DNA of 36,034 nt from Acidilobaceae archaeon. GTDB lineage: Archaea; Thermoproteota; Thermoprotei_A; Sulfolobales; Acidilobaceae. The position numbers and the translations under genes are program-made. The notes under the pieces are model-generated. The model worked only from the letters and a program-made list of their open reading frames with translations. It had not been told where the DNA came from and did no database searches. Positions 9,847 through 18,151 of the stretch are shown one piece after another (positions within the stretch are counted from its first letter, which is position 1; the number at the start of each line of letters is the position of its first letter). The stretch lies in contig JALSOR010000081.1 in assembly GCA_026986415.1 (NCBI GenBank), forward strand, positions 1 to 36,034. Reading direction: 5' to 3'.

Positions 9847-10368
9847 ATGGCGAGGAAGAAGGAGGAGAAGGCTAAGAGTGGCGAGAAGGAGAAGGCTGGC
9901 AAGGAGCTCAAGATTACTACTGTGCACGTTGTTACTCCCGAGAAGGTTATGGAGAATGATAGGCAGATGGCGCTCCTCTACATTATAAGCAAGCTGGGGC
10001 CCATACATGAGAAGACGCTCCAGCATATAATCTATGATCTCAAAGAGGAGTACGGCGTAGATCTAGGCTATAAGATGAGGAAAATAGGGAGCGTGCCCTA
10101 CAGCCCCGAGCTGAAAAGCGACATAGTAGCACTACTATATGTCGGGTTCGTTGAGACCGAGCCGAACATGTACCGGAAGCTCAGGGTCACCGGGAAGGGC
10201 AGGGACGCCCTAGAGGCTAAAAAGCCCCCAGCAGGCATTGTCGCCGCAGTCGAGAAAAACTATGAGGCACTAAGGAACAAGGCGAGCATGCTGGACAGCG
10301 TCCAGGACGCCGAGATCAGGAGGCTACAGAGAACAATACAGAGGCCCAGAAGGAGACCCCTATTCTAA
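9847..10368 (+). CDS. Hypothetical protein, winged-helix-like
   Basis: ATG at 9847 in frame with ORF 9787; basic N-terminus, then QMALLYIISKLGPIHEKTLQHIIYDLKEEYG... resembling a wHTH. Confidence 0.7.
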   Translation: MARKKEEKAKSGEKEKAGKELKITTVHVVTPEKVMENDRQMALLYIISKLGPIHEKTLQHIIYDLKEEYGVDLGYKMRKIGSVPYSPELKSDIVALLYVGFVETEPNMYRKLRVTGKGRDALEAKKPPAGIVAAVEKNYEALRNKASMLDSVQDAEIRRLQRTIQRPRRRPLF

Positions 10369-10401
10369 CATTCCTACCCCGCCCCGACACTAAGCGCCCC
10401 C

Positions 10402-10956
10402 GTGGGAGACAGGATGTTTTCACCCCTCCAGAGGCTCCTCCACCACGGCCCGGTACTCGTATACGGGGAGGCGGGATCGGGCAAGACACACCTAGCATAT
10501 GAGGCCTGTAAAACCATAATGCGAAACCGGGAATGCAGGCTCCTCGCGACAGAGCCCGGTACCAGGCTATTCCTGGAGCATGCCGGTCTAGCCTACGAAA
10601 ACATTCTAACACTGGACGCGCTAGCAAGGGAAGCAGCCTATAATGCTGTTAGCGGGCGGTGTAGTGTTGTCGACAGTATCAACTGGCATTATAGGGAGAA
10701 CCCGTCTCTCGGCTCCGCGCGGATGCTAGCGTTCACGAGCGCTATAATAGGGGGCTCCTGCGGGTTCGCCACCGCCCAGGTCTCAGAGGAGGACGGGGAG
10801 GTAAAGCCTTCGGGCTACAAGTATATCGTGCCGTGGTTCCCCGTTATAGCCCGCACGCTTAAAAGAGAGAATAGCGTTTTCCTGCTCGAGGTTTTAAGGC
10901 CTGAGAGGAAAGTATATGCTTTCAAACTTAGGGGTAAGAGTCTAGAATGGATCTGA
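10402..10956 (+). CDS. RecA/RadB-like P-loop ATPase
   Basis: Walker A VYGEAGSGKTHLAYEA; Walker B-like CSVVDSI; short RecA-core-only length. Confidence 0.7.
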   Translation: MGDRMFSPLQRLLHHGPVLVYGEAGSGKTHLAYEACKTIMRNRECRLLATEPGTRLFLEHAGLAYENILTLDALAREAAYNAVSGRCSVVDSINWHYRENPSLGSARMLAFTSAIIGGSCGFATAQVSEEDGEVKPSGYKYIVPWFPVIARTLKRENSVFLLEVLRPERKVYAFKLRGKSLEWI

Positions 10957-11462
10957 GAAGCCTGTTTGAGACGCTACTATACATACTCCCCGCGATGACC
11001 GCTAACGGGTCTCCAGTTGTAGCCTCCCGCTTCTACGGCAAGGGCACCCCCATCGATGGGGGGAGGAGCCTGGGAGGTAAGCGGCTGCTGGGAGACGGTA
11101 AAACGTGGGAGGGCCTCGCGACGGGAACTATTGTCGGGCTCCTAACCGGTATCATAATAGGGGTCCTTCTAGACCGGCCGGTAGCGTATTGGGCCTCTAT
11201 CGGAGCCCTCTCAGGATTCGGGGCGATGCTGGGGGATATTGTTGGAAGCTTTATTAAGCGTAGGCTAGGACTGCCGCGGGGGTCACCGGCGCCCCTGCTC
11301 GACCAGTTAGACTTCTATGTGGGGGCTCTCGTAGTCCTCTACTTTGTAGGGGTTCGATTAAGTCTTAGCTCTGTAATTATCTGGGCCGTTATCATATTCT
11401 TCCTCCACAGGGCAACCAACTATCTCGCATACAAGTTGAAGCTGAAGAGCGTCCCCCACTGA
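10947..11462 (+). CDS. carS: CDP-archaeol synthase
   Basis: LPAMTANGSPVVASRF, PIDGGRSLGGKRLLGDGKTWEG, GDIVGSFIKRRLGLPRGSPAPLLDQLDF. Confidence 0.95.
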   Translation: MDLRSLFETLLYILPAMTANGSPVVASRFYGKGTPIDGGRSLGGKRLLGDGKTWEGLATGTIVGLLTGIIIGVLLDRPVAYWASIGALSGFGAMLGDIVGSFIKRRLGLPRGSPAPLLDQLDFYVGALVVLYFVGVRLSLSSVIIWAVIIFFLHRATNYLAYKLKLKSVPH

Positions 11463-11471
11463 GCGGGCTGT

Positions 11472-11551
11472 GGGCGTCAGCTACGACCGCACACTTCATC
11501 CCCTCCTAGAGGGTTAAGGGTCCCTGTAAGCCCACCAGTCATCATACGCCC
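11472..11551 (-). ncRNA. C/D box sRNA candidate
   Basis: Minus strand: GGGCG T ATGATGA CTGGTGGGCTTACAGGGACCCTTAACCCTCTAGGAGGGGATGAAGTGTGCGGTCGTAG CTGA CGCCC. Consensus C box (ATGATGA) and D box (CTGA), directly flanked by a 5-bp GGGCG/CGCCC stem; C'-like GGATGA upstream of D; lies in the 102-bp gap between convergent genes. Confidence 0.55.
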
Positions 11552-11564
11552 TGGAGCCGAAGTG

Positions 11565-12098
11565 CTAGTTCTCATCGTCTAGCGACTCCAGGATTTCTTT
11601 TGCTTTACGATCAACATAAATATAAAGCTCGTCCAGTATGCCTAGCTCGTCCGCCCGCGTGTATGCGAGCTCGAGATTCCTCTCTGCCTGGTCCAGGTGG
11701 AGCGCGTCCACCCTTTCAGGATTCTTAACTGTCATTTCAAGCCCGTAAGATGCCCTGTAGAGTGGGGCCAGTACTCTGGCTTTTAGCGCGGGTGTCAGTT
11801 CCGACCAGCGCTTCGTGCACTGTGCGAGGAAGAGTGTCTCTGTCATGCCTCTAAGTATGAGTATCTTCTTAACCGTTTCGTCCTCGGAAGCCTCCGCTAG
11901 GGCGTCAAGCCTTATAAGGTTCAAGACGGACTCCGGGCTCGAGCATATCTTTTTCCTCTTCTCGAGCAGGAGACTCCTCAAGTCTTCATCCATAGCCTCC
12001 AGGTATGCCTGGAGCCGGCGCACAGCCTCCTCAACATCATCCTCCCAGTAGATTTCCTCTACTATCTTCCTGAAAGCCCTACTAATAGGGTCCTCCAA
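11565..12098 (-). CDS. Hypothetical helical protein
   Basis: 177 aa, balanced composition; TATA-like CAAGTATAAGG about 12126-12136 on the minus strand. Confidence 0.75.
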   Translation of the reverse strand: MEDPISRAFRKIVEEIYWEDDVEEAVRRLQAYLEAMDEDLRSLLLEKRKKICSSPESVLNLIRLDALAEASEDETVKKILILRGMTETLFLAQCTKRWSELTPALKARVLAPLYRASYGLEMTVKNPERVDALHLDQAERNLELAYTRADELGILDELYIYVDRKAKEILESLDDEN

Positions 12099-12279
12099 TA
12101 GTCTCGTACACCTCCACTGCGAGGATCCTTATACTTGTCCTCCCCCGCCCTGCGGCCTGGACCAGGCGTGCCGCCCGTATTGTTTTCTGGGATGCTTGCG
12201 GAGGGGATAAGTGTTTCCCTAGGAGTACTATTAGAATTCAGTTTTTAGAATTCCGTTTGTGGTACGGGAGGAAACACTG

Positions 12280-12516
12280 CTATCCTAGGACCCTCTCTAT
12301 CTTGCCCAGGATCTTCGCCTTCCCCCCTGTCGGTTTGACCAGGAGGGCGCCGCACGAGTTGCATCTAACAGGGAAAGTTGCGTGGCTGAAGACAACCTGC
12401 TTGTTCCCACACTCTGGGCATACTACGAGCAGGAACCTGCTCCTGGGCTTGGGCACGAGCATTTTCCTCTTCTTTGTTATGAAATACTGCGGCACCCTGT
12501 TACACCCCCGAAACAC
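12280..12516 (-). CDS. rps27e: Ribosomal protein eS27 (S27e)
   Basis: [61 protein letters not shown]; exact start uncertain within the ORF. Confidence 0.93.
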   Translation of the reverse strand: MFRGCNRVPQYFITKKRKMLVPKPRSRFLLVVCPECGNKQVVFSHATFPVRCNSCGALLVKPTGGKAKILGKIERVLG

Positions 12517-12542
12517 TCATGTCGTGTACCCGGCTAGTTTTT

Positions 12543-12830
12543 CTATCTTGTGACGTCTACAAGCTCTATCTTCTTAAGCCTGATACCGAGTATGTGCCTC
12601 TTATAGCCGCACTGGGTGCAGGTTATGCGGAGCACCACTTTCTTAGTGACCTTAGCGTACCTCTTCTGTTCCGGCCTTCTCTTGCTACCGTAACCCTCCT
12701 GCTTACGCATGTATCTCCTCTGTCCCTCGCTCATCGTCCTCCTCTTCCCATGCTTGTAGACCTGGACCGTGTGTACCGTGTGGGTTTTACATCTGGGGCA
12801 GTATGTTCGAATCCTCTTCGGAAACTTCAC
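12543..12830 (-). CDS. rpl44e: Ribosomal protein eL42 (L44e)
   Basis: GTG start at VKFPKRIRTYCPRCKTHTVHTVQVYKHGKRR...GYGSKRRPEQKRYAKVTKKVVLRITCTQCGYKR. Confidence 0.95.
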   Translation of the reverse strand: MKFPKRIRTYCPRCKTHTVHTVQVYKHGKRRTMSEGQRRYMRKQEGYGSKRRPEQKRYAKVTKKVVLRITCTQCGYKRHILGIRLKKIELVDVTR

Positions 12831-13321
12831 TCCTCCTCCCTCCACCCTCCTATGCACTGCTTACCTACCTTTATAGCTGTCGCTTCCACGGGCTCTGCAA
12901 GGCCCGCGGCATATAGTGCTGCCGCCTTCTCTAGGGGGAGCCTCGCTATTTCGCCCTCCTGTAAGACTGTGGGCCCGTACTGTACGACCCCCCTGATGAT
13001 CATGAGCGGGTCCTCTCCGAACGTCGCTATGAAGCCTGCAATGTATTTCGCGTAGAACTCTGTTATCCTTCTAACTATTCCTAGGATTCCAGCGTCTAGA
13101 CCGGAGTATTCGGTGTTCCATGAGAGGTCCTCTATCCTTGCCCGTGCCACTAGGCTGGAGACCTCTGAGAGCCTGCCTATAATCTCGCGGCAATAGTCTC
13201 TTCCAGCACTACAGTAGATGCTTAGCACTCGTTTAGCTTCTACTATATGCTCCAGGTTGAGGCTCTCATGGAGTCCCACAGCCGCCTTATAGGGTCCTCC
13301 CGCAGGGATACGCTCTGACAA
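12827..13321 (-). CDS. gins51: GINS complex subunit (GINS51/Gins15 type)
   Basis: Helical N-terminal domain then a C-terminal B-domain-like segment (EGEIARLPLEKAAALYAAGLAEPVEA); follows pcna and priS, as in other crenarchaea. Confidence 0.75.
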   Translation of the reverse strand: MSERIPAGGPYKAAVGLHESLNLEHIVEAKRVLSIYCSAGRDYCREIIGRLSEVSSLVARARIEDLSWNTEYSGLDAGILGIVRRITEFYAKYIAGFIATFGEDPLMIIRGVVQYGPTVLQEGEIARLPLEKAAALYAAGLAEPVEATAIKVGKQCIGGWREEE

Positions 13322-14441
13322 GTATTGACCCCCCAGTAATTCTAACCAGGCCCTTCCCCGCCAGGTGTAAGGCTACCCCGGCTGGGAGGCTCGAATGCTC
13401 CCCCTTCGCCCCTGAAACCTCCACGCTAAGGATACTAATAGGCTCCAGGCGGGTATTGTATTCTACCTCTACCTCCCCCTGGAAAGGGGTGAGGCTGAGG
13501 TTCGGCCTGAAGCCTTCCCGTACAGGTGCGACGAGGAAGTGGCCCTTACCGTTAAGCGTGCCATATATTCTCGTCAGCCTGCTCGGGTCTGCCGTCACCA
13601 TCGCGTCTATAGGCACGATGGCCTGGCGGATCGCATCCTCCACAATAACATCCCACTGCTGGCCGAACGCTTCCCTCATCCCTTTAGGCTTCCCGCTTGC
13701 ACGCGAGGCTAGGATGCGCGCAATCCAGCCTCTCAACCCTGGATCGCTTGGCGATGGGAAGGCCGGGTCCAGCATTTTCCTTGTCTTCCTACCCCGCCTG
13801 ACTATCGAGCCGGTGGGGAATAATGCTTCGACCCTCACGCCTTCCCCTGCAAAGTATGATGCTATCTGCCTCCTCTCCTCCCGGCCCAGCTCGAAGCACG
13901 CCTTGCAGTGGACTCTAACATGGTACCCTCTATGGCCGGTATAGTATGATTCTATCTTTTCCGGCTTGAGATCCCTCCTGATCATGGCTTCGAGCTTCGC
14001 GACCTCGCGGAGGCCTTCTATGAGGCACTCGTCCCCTAACAGCAGGGTACCATCAACATTCTGCGAGTTCTCACTGCAGGGCTCATAGTGGTCCAGGTCG
14101 AGGTCGAATAATAGTATCGCACCCCGGTATCCTTTCTCCTCCATCGTTTTTGCTTCTGGGAGGTCATAGTACGCGACACTATAGTACGCGTTTTTCGGCG
14201 CCTCCCTGGCGAGATACTCTTGCAGCTCGCCTCTAGACTGGAAGGATATGTGCCTCACGTAGGCCTCCGGCTCGAAGAGCTGGAAAGCGAACTCCCTATT
14301 AGCAATACTGTCCGGCTCCTCGACGCAGGGCTTCAGCCTATAGTATATCTTGTAGAGCGCCCTGACTAGTTCTTTAGTGTCAGCGGGCCCTCTAACCCTA
14401 TACTCCGCGGTCCTCCCTCTACTCGATCCTGGGCGATACAT
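13287..14441 (-). CDS. priS: DNA primase small (catalytic) subunit
   Basis: REFAFQLFEPEAYVRHISFQS, GAILLFDLDLDHYEPC, SYYTGHRGYHVRVHC, DAMVTADPSRLTRIYGTLNGKGHFLVAPV. Confidence 0.95.
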   Translation of the reverse strand: MYRPGSSRGRTAEYRVRGPADTKELVRALYKIYYRLKPCVEEPDSIANREFAFQLFEPEAYVRHISFQSRGELQEYLAREAPKNAYYSVAYYDLPEAKTMEEKGYRGAILLFDLDLDHYEPCSENSQNVDGTLLLGDECLIEGLREVAKLEAMIRRDLKPEKIESYYTGHRGYHVRVHCKACFELGREERRQIASYFAGEGVRVEALFPTGSIVRRGRKTRKMLDPAFPSPSDPGLRGWIARILASRASGKPKGMREAFGQQWDVIVEDAIRQAIVPIDAMVTADPSRLTRIYGTLNGKGHFLVAPVREGFRPNLSLTPFQGEVEVEYNTRLEPISILSVEVSGAKGEHSSLPAGVALHLAGKGLVRITGGSILVRAYPCGRTL

Positions 14442-15168
14442 AGAATGTCAGCCTTCCCCCCTGCTGGTATTCCAGGTCCACACGTACTGGAGCCTCATGA
14501 CTGTACCTTATAACCGTGGAGCCGGCCGCCTGTGCGGCTTGTAGCATCTCGCTGAAATACTCTAAACTGTAAGCGCTCCTATCCGGGCTCTCAATTTCCA
14601 GGTCGAGGAGACTTCCCCTCTCGACGCTGAGCTCTAGTTCCGCCTTCTCGATATCGCCCTCGCCCCTGAAGAAGAGCCTCTCACCCTCCGGGTCGGCCTC
14701 CAGGATTATTGAGTCGGCAATAGGCTCCACGGTACGAACAGCCTCCCTGAATGTTGTTCCCGTTAGCCTTGCAGTGACGGTGTATGATAGTTTAGGCTCG
14801 GGGAGCTTCTCATAGCTCAGCATTATCTGGGGTATGCTGAACTTCCTTACACCTCTCCCATGGAAGATAACGCTGATCCTTGTCCCGTCTATCGAGAGCT
14901 CCAGCTCGTCGTCCTTCTTCGCCCTCCTCAGGATTTTAGATAGTAGGCTGAAGCTGACTCCAAACTCTGCCTGGTCAGAGTCTATCTCATACTCGTGGAA
15001 CGCGTCGCGCGGATAGTAGAGGTCAACCATGGCGACCCTGCTAGTGTCTAGGGCTCTCAGCGATAGGCCCTCACTGGTGGCAACGAAAACCCCCTCATCG
15101 ATTATTTTTTCTATGCTCGCAACCATGTAACGCCATGTCCTAGCGTCGGAGAACCTGAACCGGAACAA
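14419..15168 (-). CDS. pcn: DNA polymerase sliding clamp (PCNA)
   Basis: FSDARTWRYMVASIEKIIDEGVFVATSEGLSLRALDTSRVAMVDLYYPRDAF... and YSLEYFSEMLQAA. Confidence 0.97.
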   Translation of the reverse strand: MFRFRFSDARTWRYMVASIEKIIDEGVFVATSEGLSLRALDTSRVAMVDLYYPRDAFHEYEIDSDQAEFGVSFSLLSKILRRAKKDDELELSIDGTRISVIFHGRGVRKFSIPQIMLSYEKLPEPKLSYTVTARLTGTTFREAVRTVEPIADSIILEADPEGERLFFRGEGDIEKAELELSVERGSLLDLEIESPDRSAYSLEYFSEMLQAAQAAGSTVIRYSHEAPVRVDLEYQQGGRLTFYVSPRIE

Positions 15169-15207
15169 ACCCCTGGCACCCAGAAATCAATAGTATGGTG
15201 GATACTC

Positions 15208-15453
15208 TCATTTTAAGGGTGGACGTCCGGTCTCCCCGCACAGCATGCCGGCCAGCTCCGACGCGAGGCTCTCGAGCCCGAGCGCTAGCCGGGAGCCCTC
15301 CTCTAGGAGGTGCCTGCTCGACACGGTGGGCGGCGTTCTCACGCTCGCCTCGAAAAGATTCTCTCTAAGCTTCACCAGGCCTCTCTCGAGGGCTCTAGCA
15401 ATATCGCAGGGCTCTAAGCGTACTCCCTCCACGTGTACCCGCATTTCAGACAC
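15208..15453 (-). CDS. Hypothetical 81-aa protein between TFS and PCNA
   Basis: Overlaps the TFS 3' end by 40 bp, same strand and tight spacing; no recognised domain. Confidence 0.65.
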   Translation of the reverse strand: MSEMRVHVEGVRLEPCDIARALERGLVKLRENLFEASVRTPPTVSSRHLLEEGSRLALGLESLASELAGMLCGETGRPPLK

Positions 15454-15791
15454 CTGTAGAATCTCGTCGGGGGCTCGTCCGCGCTTCTGGTCTGCATCAT
15501 CCAGACCATTACCTCGTCATGGCCGCATTTGGGGCATCTAACCTGTCCTTTGACAACGACGGCATCCGGCGGTGGCTGGCTCTTATCGACAACGACAAGC
15601 CTCTCCTTCGGGCTATGCTTAATCTTGACCTTTATCTTATAGGGGCTCTCCCCCTCTAAAGGCTCAGTATAACCGCATTTGGGACAGTATAGCTCCTTCC
15701 TACCGTTTCTAACCCGAGGTATCATGAGGCTCCCACATTTCGGGCAGAACTTTAGCCCGCCTCTCCTCCTTCTCGCCGACACGCCCGTCAC
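15414..15791 (-). CDS. tfs: Transcription factor S (TFIIS/RPA12-like)
   Basis: KFCPKCGSLMIPR...YCPKCGY, then VRCPKCGHDEVMVWMMQTRSADEPPTRFYRCLKCGYTWREY with the acidic DE tip. Confidence 0.95.
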   Translation of the reverse strand: MTGVSARRRRGGLKFCPKCGSLMIPRVRNGRKELYCPKCGYTEPLEGESPYKIKVKIKHSPKERLVVVDKSQPPPDAVVVKGQVRCPKCGHDEVMVWMMQTRSADEPPTRFYRCLKCGYTWREYA

Positions 15792-15860
15792 ACCCGTCCG
15801 CCTGCCTGGTTTGACAGTCTCTATGGAACATTAAATTGTGCTACCCACCTCTGGAACCCT

Positions 15861-17207
15861 GTGGGTTCTCTGGCAGGAGGAGGCTTGACAGGGGTGGCAA
15901 ATGAGGCTGAAAGCATTACCGGGAAAGCACTCAACGCGCTAAGGAAATACCCTCTATGCGATAGATGCCTCGGAAGGCTGTTCGCACGGCTGGGCTACGG
16001 CTGGTCTAACAGGGAGAGGGGGGAGGCTCTTAAGAGGCTCATAGTGATGGAGCTTCATAGGAGGATGCTGGAGGGTGACGATACCGCTAGAACAGTATTC
16101 CTTGAGCTGGCGCCACGACTCTACCCATACTCCCAGGGCCTCTACGAGAAGCTTACAGGGAAAGAGCTGGGCCCTGAGGCATGCATCATTTGCGGGGGCA
16201 CGCTAGACGATTTCATAAGGAAGGCCGCGGAGAACGGGGCGGCCCTGCTAAAAGCCCATGATATTAGCAGGTTTGTTGTCGGAGTCCGCCTTTCCGGGGG
16301 TATCGATAGGCTTGAGGATGAGATCAAGGCGGCTGTAAGGGCAGAGCACGGCGAGAGTATTAAGAGCGAGATTAGGAGGGAGGTCGGAAAGCTCATCCAG
16401 TCTATCGGCACGGGCCTTACAGTCGACTTCGACGATCCGGAGGCCACGCTTCTAATCGAGTATCCAACTGGGATGCTGTGGCTCCAGGTGAACAGTATAT
16501 TCTATAAGGGTAGGTACTGGAAGAAGGGCCGCCTGATAAGCCAGGCGTACTGGCCAACCCCTACGGGGCCAAAGTATTATAGTATAGAGGAGGCTCTCTG
16601 GGGCCTTCTAAGCCTACACAAGGCCGAGAGGCTCGTGCTCCACGCCTCTGGGAGAGAGGATGTCGACGCCCGGATGCTCGGGACCGGGAGGCCTATGATT
16701 ATCGAGCTGAAATCCCCCAGGGTTAGAAGGGTGCCCGTGGAAGCCGTTGTTAGGGCCGCCAATAAGAATAAGGCTCTCGTAGAGGTGGAGATTGAGGGTT
16801 CAGCCTCTAGAAGAGAGGTCCGCCTTTACAAGGAGGGTGTTGCTAGGACGACGAAGACCTATAAGGCCCTCATCGTGTCGAGATCGCCCTTATCCGATAG
16901 TATTATTAGAAGGATAGAGGATTTCTTCTCCGAAAGGACGATAATGCAGAGAACGCCTAAACGGGTGCTACATAGGAGGCCGGATATACTGAGGAGGAGG
17001 AAAGTCTACACTATAAAATGTAAGCGCATCAGCAACTACACTATGGAGTGCGTTATAGTTGCCGAGGGCGGACTCTACATTAAAGAGCTGGTTAGCGGGG
17101 ACGAGGGTAGGACCACGCCCAGTATGTCGGAGATCACGGGCTCCCGTATGGAGTGTGTCGAGCTCGACGTGATAGGTGTAAAGCACGAGGCGGAGATAAC
17201 AGCTTAA
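15861..17207 (+). CDS. pus10: tRNA pseudouridine(54/55) synthase Pus10
   Basis: LCDRCLGRLFARLGYGWSNRERGEALKR, CIICGG, AHDISRFVVGVRL, YKGRYWKKGRLISQAYW, ASGREDVDARMLGTGRPMIIELKSPR. Confidence 0.95.
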   Translation: MGSLAGGGLTGVANEAESITGKALNALRKYPLCDRCLGRLFARLGYGWSNRERGEALKRLIVMELHRRMLEGDDTARTVFLELAPRLYPYSQGLYEKLTGKELGPEACIICGGTLDDFIRKAAENGAALLKAHDISRFVVGVRLSGGIDRLEDEIKAAVRAEHGESIKSEIRREVGKLIQSIGTGLTVDFDDPEATLLIEYPTGMLWLQVNSIFYKGRYWKKGRLISQAYWPTPTGPKYYSIEEALWGLLSLHKAERLVLHASGREDVDARMLGTGRPMIIELKSPRVRRVPVEAVVRAANKNKALVEVEIEGSASRREVRLYKEGVARTTKTYKALIVSRSPLSDSIIRRIEDFFSERTIMQRTPKRVLHRRPDILRRRKVYTIKCKRISNYTMECVIVAEGGLYIKELVSGDEGRTTPSMSEITGSRMECVELDVIGVKHEAEITA

Positions 17208-17249
17208 AATACCCTTCGGGGGAGGCTATTTGTTAGAGGTGCGAGAGTC

Positions 17250-17549
17250 ATGGTCAAGCCTCCACGGGGGTACAGGCATAGGACTAGGAAGCTGCTAACC
17301 AAGAAGATTAGAGAGAAAGGGGCTGTACCCAAACTATCCGTAATACTCTACCCTTACAAGGTGGGCGACAGGGTAGCTATCAAGATAGACCCGAGCTTCC
17401 ACTACGGCATGCCCCATAGAAGATTCCACGGCCTGACCGGCGTGATAACAGGGAAACGAGGTAGCGCCTACCAGGTAGAGGTCTATCTTGGCAGGAAGAA
17501 GAAGGTGCTCTTCGTCCCGCCAGAACACATACGGCCCCTGAAGGGCTGA
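17250..17549 (+). CDS. rpl21e: Ribosomal protein eL21 (L21e)
   Basis: GYRHRTRKLLTKKIREKGAVPKLSVILYPYKVGDRVAIKIDPSFHYGMPHRRFHGLTGVI. Confidence 0.97.
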   Translation: MVKPPRGYRHRTRKLLTKKIREKGAVPKLSVILYPYKVGDRVAIKIDPSFHYGMPHRRFHGLTGVITGKRGSAYQVEVYLGRKKKVLFVPPEHIRPLKG

Positions 17550-17637
17550 AGCCTCGGGGTAGCCATAGCTTACAGACCGATACTGCTAGCCACTCCTAGG
17601 GAAAGGCTGGCAGTCCAACAGCCCAGAGCCTACACGT

Positions 17638-18018
17638 ATGCGCGTATCCGGGGTGTGGAATGTGACTAGAAAGGTGGTTTCAGAGAAGAGTATAACATGG
17701 GCTGAGGCCATGCGGCTGCTGCAGGAGCGGGTGAAAGATGAGACTTCAGGTGTGGTGCTCATTCAAGAGCGAACCCTCGAGTATCTGAAAACAGTCTCTC
17801 TTCTCGACGCTGAGAATGCTGAGAGGCTTGCTGCCGAGCTCGAAACTGCCGGGATCCCTCGCGATGTTGCCGTGGTGATAGCAAATATCTGTCCTCAGAG
17901 TCCAGGCGAGGTTAGGAGTATACTGGAGATGGATAAGGAGAAGAAGTATGATGAGGAGCTAGTTAATAAGATCCTGGAAATCGTCTCCAAGTACTGTGGC
18001 TCGCAGAGCGAGGCATGA
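17638..18018 (+). CDS. rpoF: RNA polymerase subunit Rpo4 (RpoF)
   Basis: KSITWAEAMRLLQERVK...RTLEYLKTVSLLDAENAERLAAEL...VVIANICPQSPGEVRSIL. Confidence 0.9.
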   Translation: MRVSGVWNVTRKVVSEKSITWAEAMRLLQERVKDETSGVVLIQERTLEYLKTVSLLDAENAERLAAELETAGIPRDVAVVIANICPQSPGEVRSILEMDKEKKYDEELVNKILEIVSKYCGSQSEA

Positions 18019-18151
18019 CTGTTAGCCCATGCATCTCCCACTCCTTTATTAGCCCGTGGGAATCCTATATTGTAAATACTGTGTAGCAGGGAAGCCTAAT
18101 GCTATGAGGCTAGAGTACTCCATCACCAGCATGATGAGGAGTTGTTGGACT

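Noticed and set aside
12519-13055. 178-aa plus-strand ORF
   Set aside because: Antisense to L44e and GINS, which are clearly real.
18130-18136. ATGATGA as a C box
   Set aside because: No CTGA D box within range and no terminal stem; better explained as part of a local hairpin.
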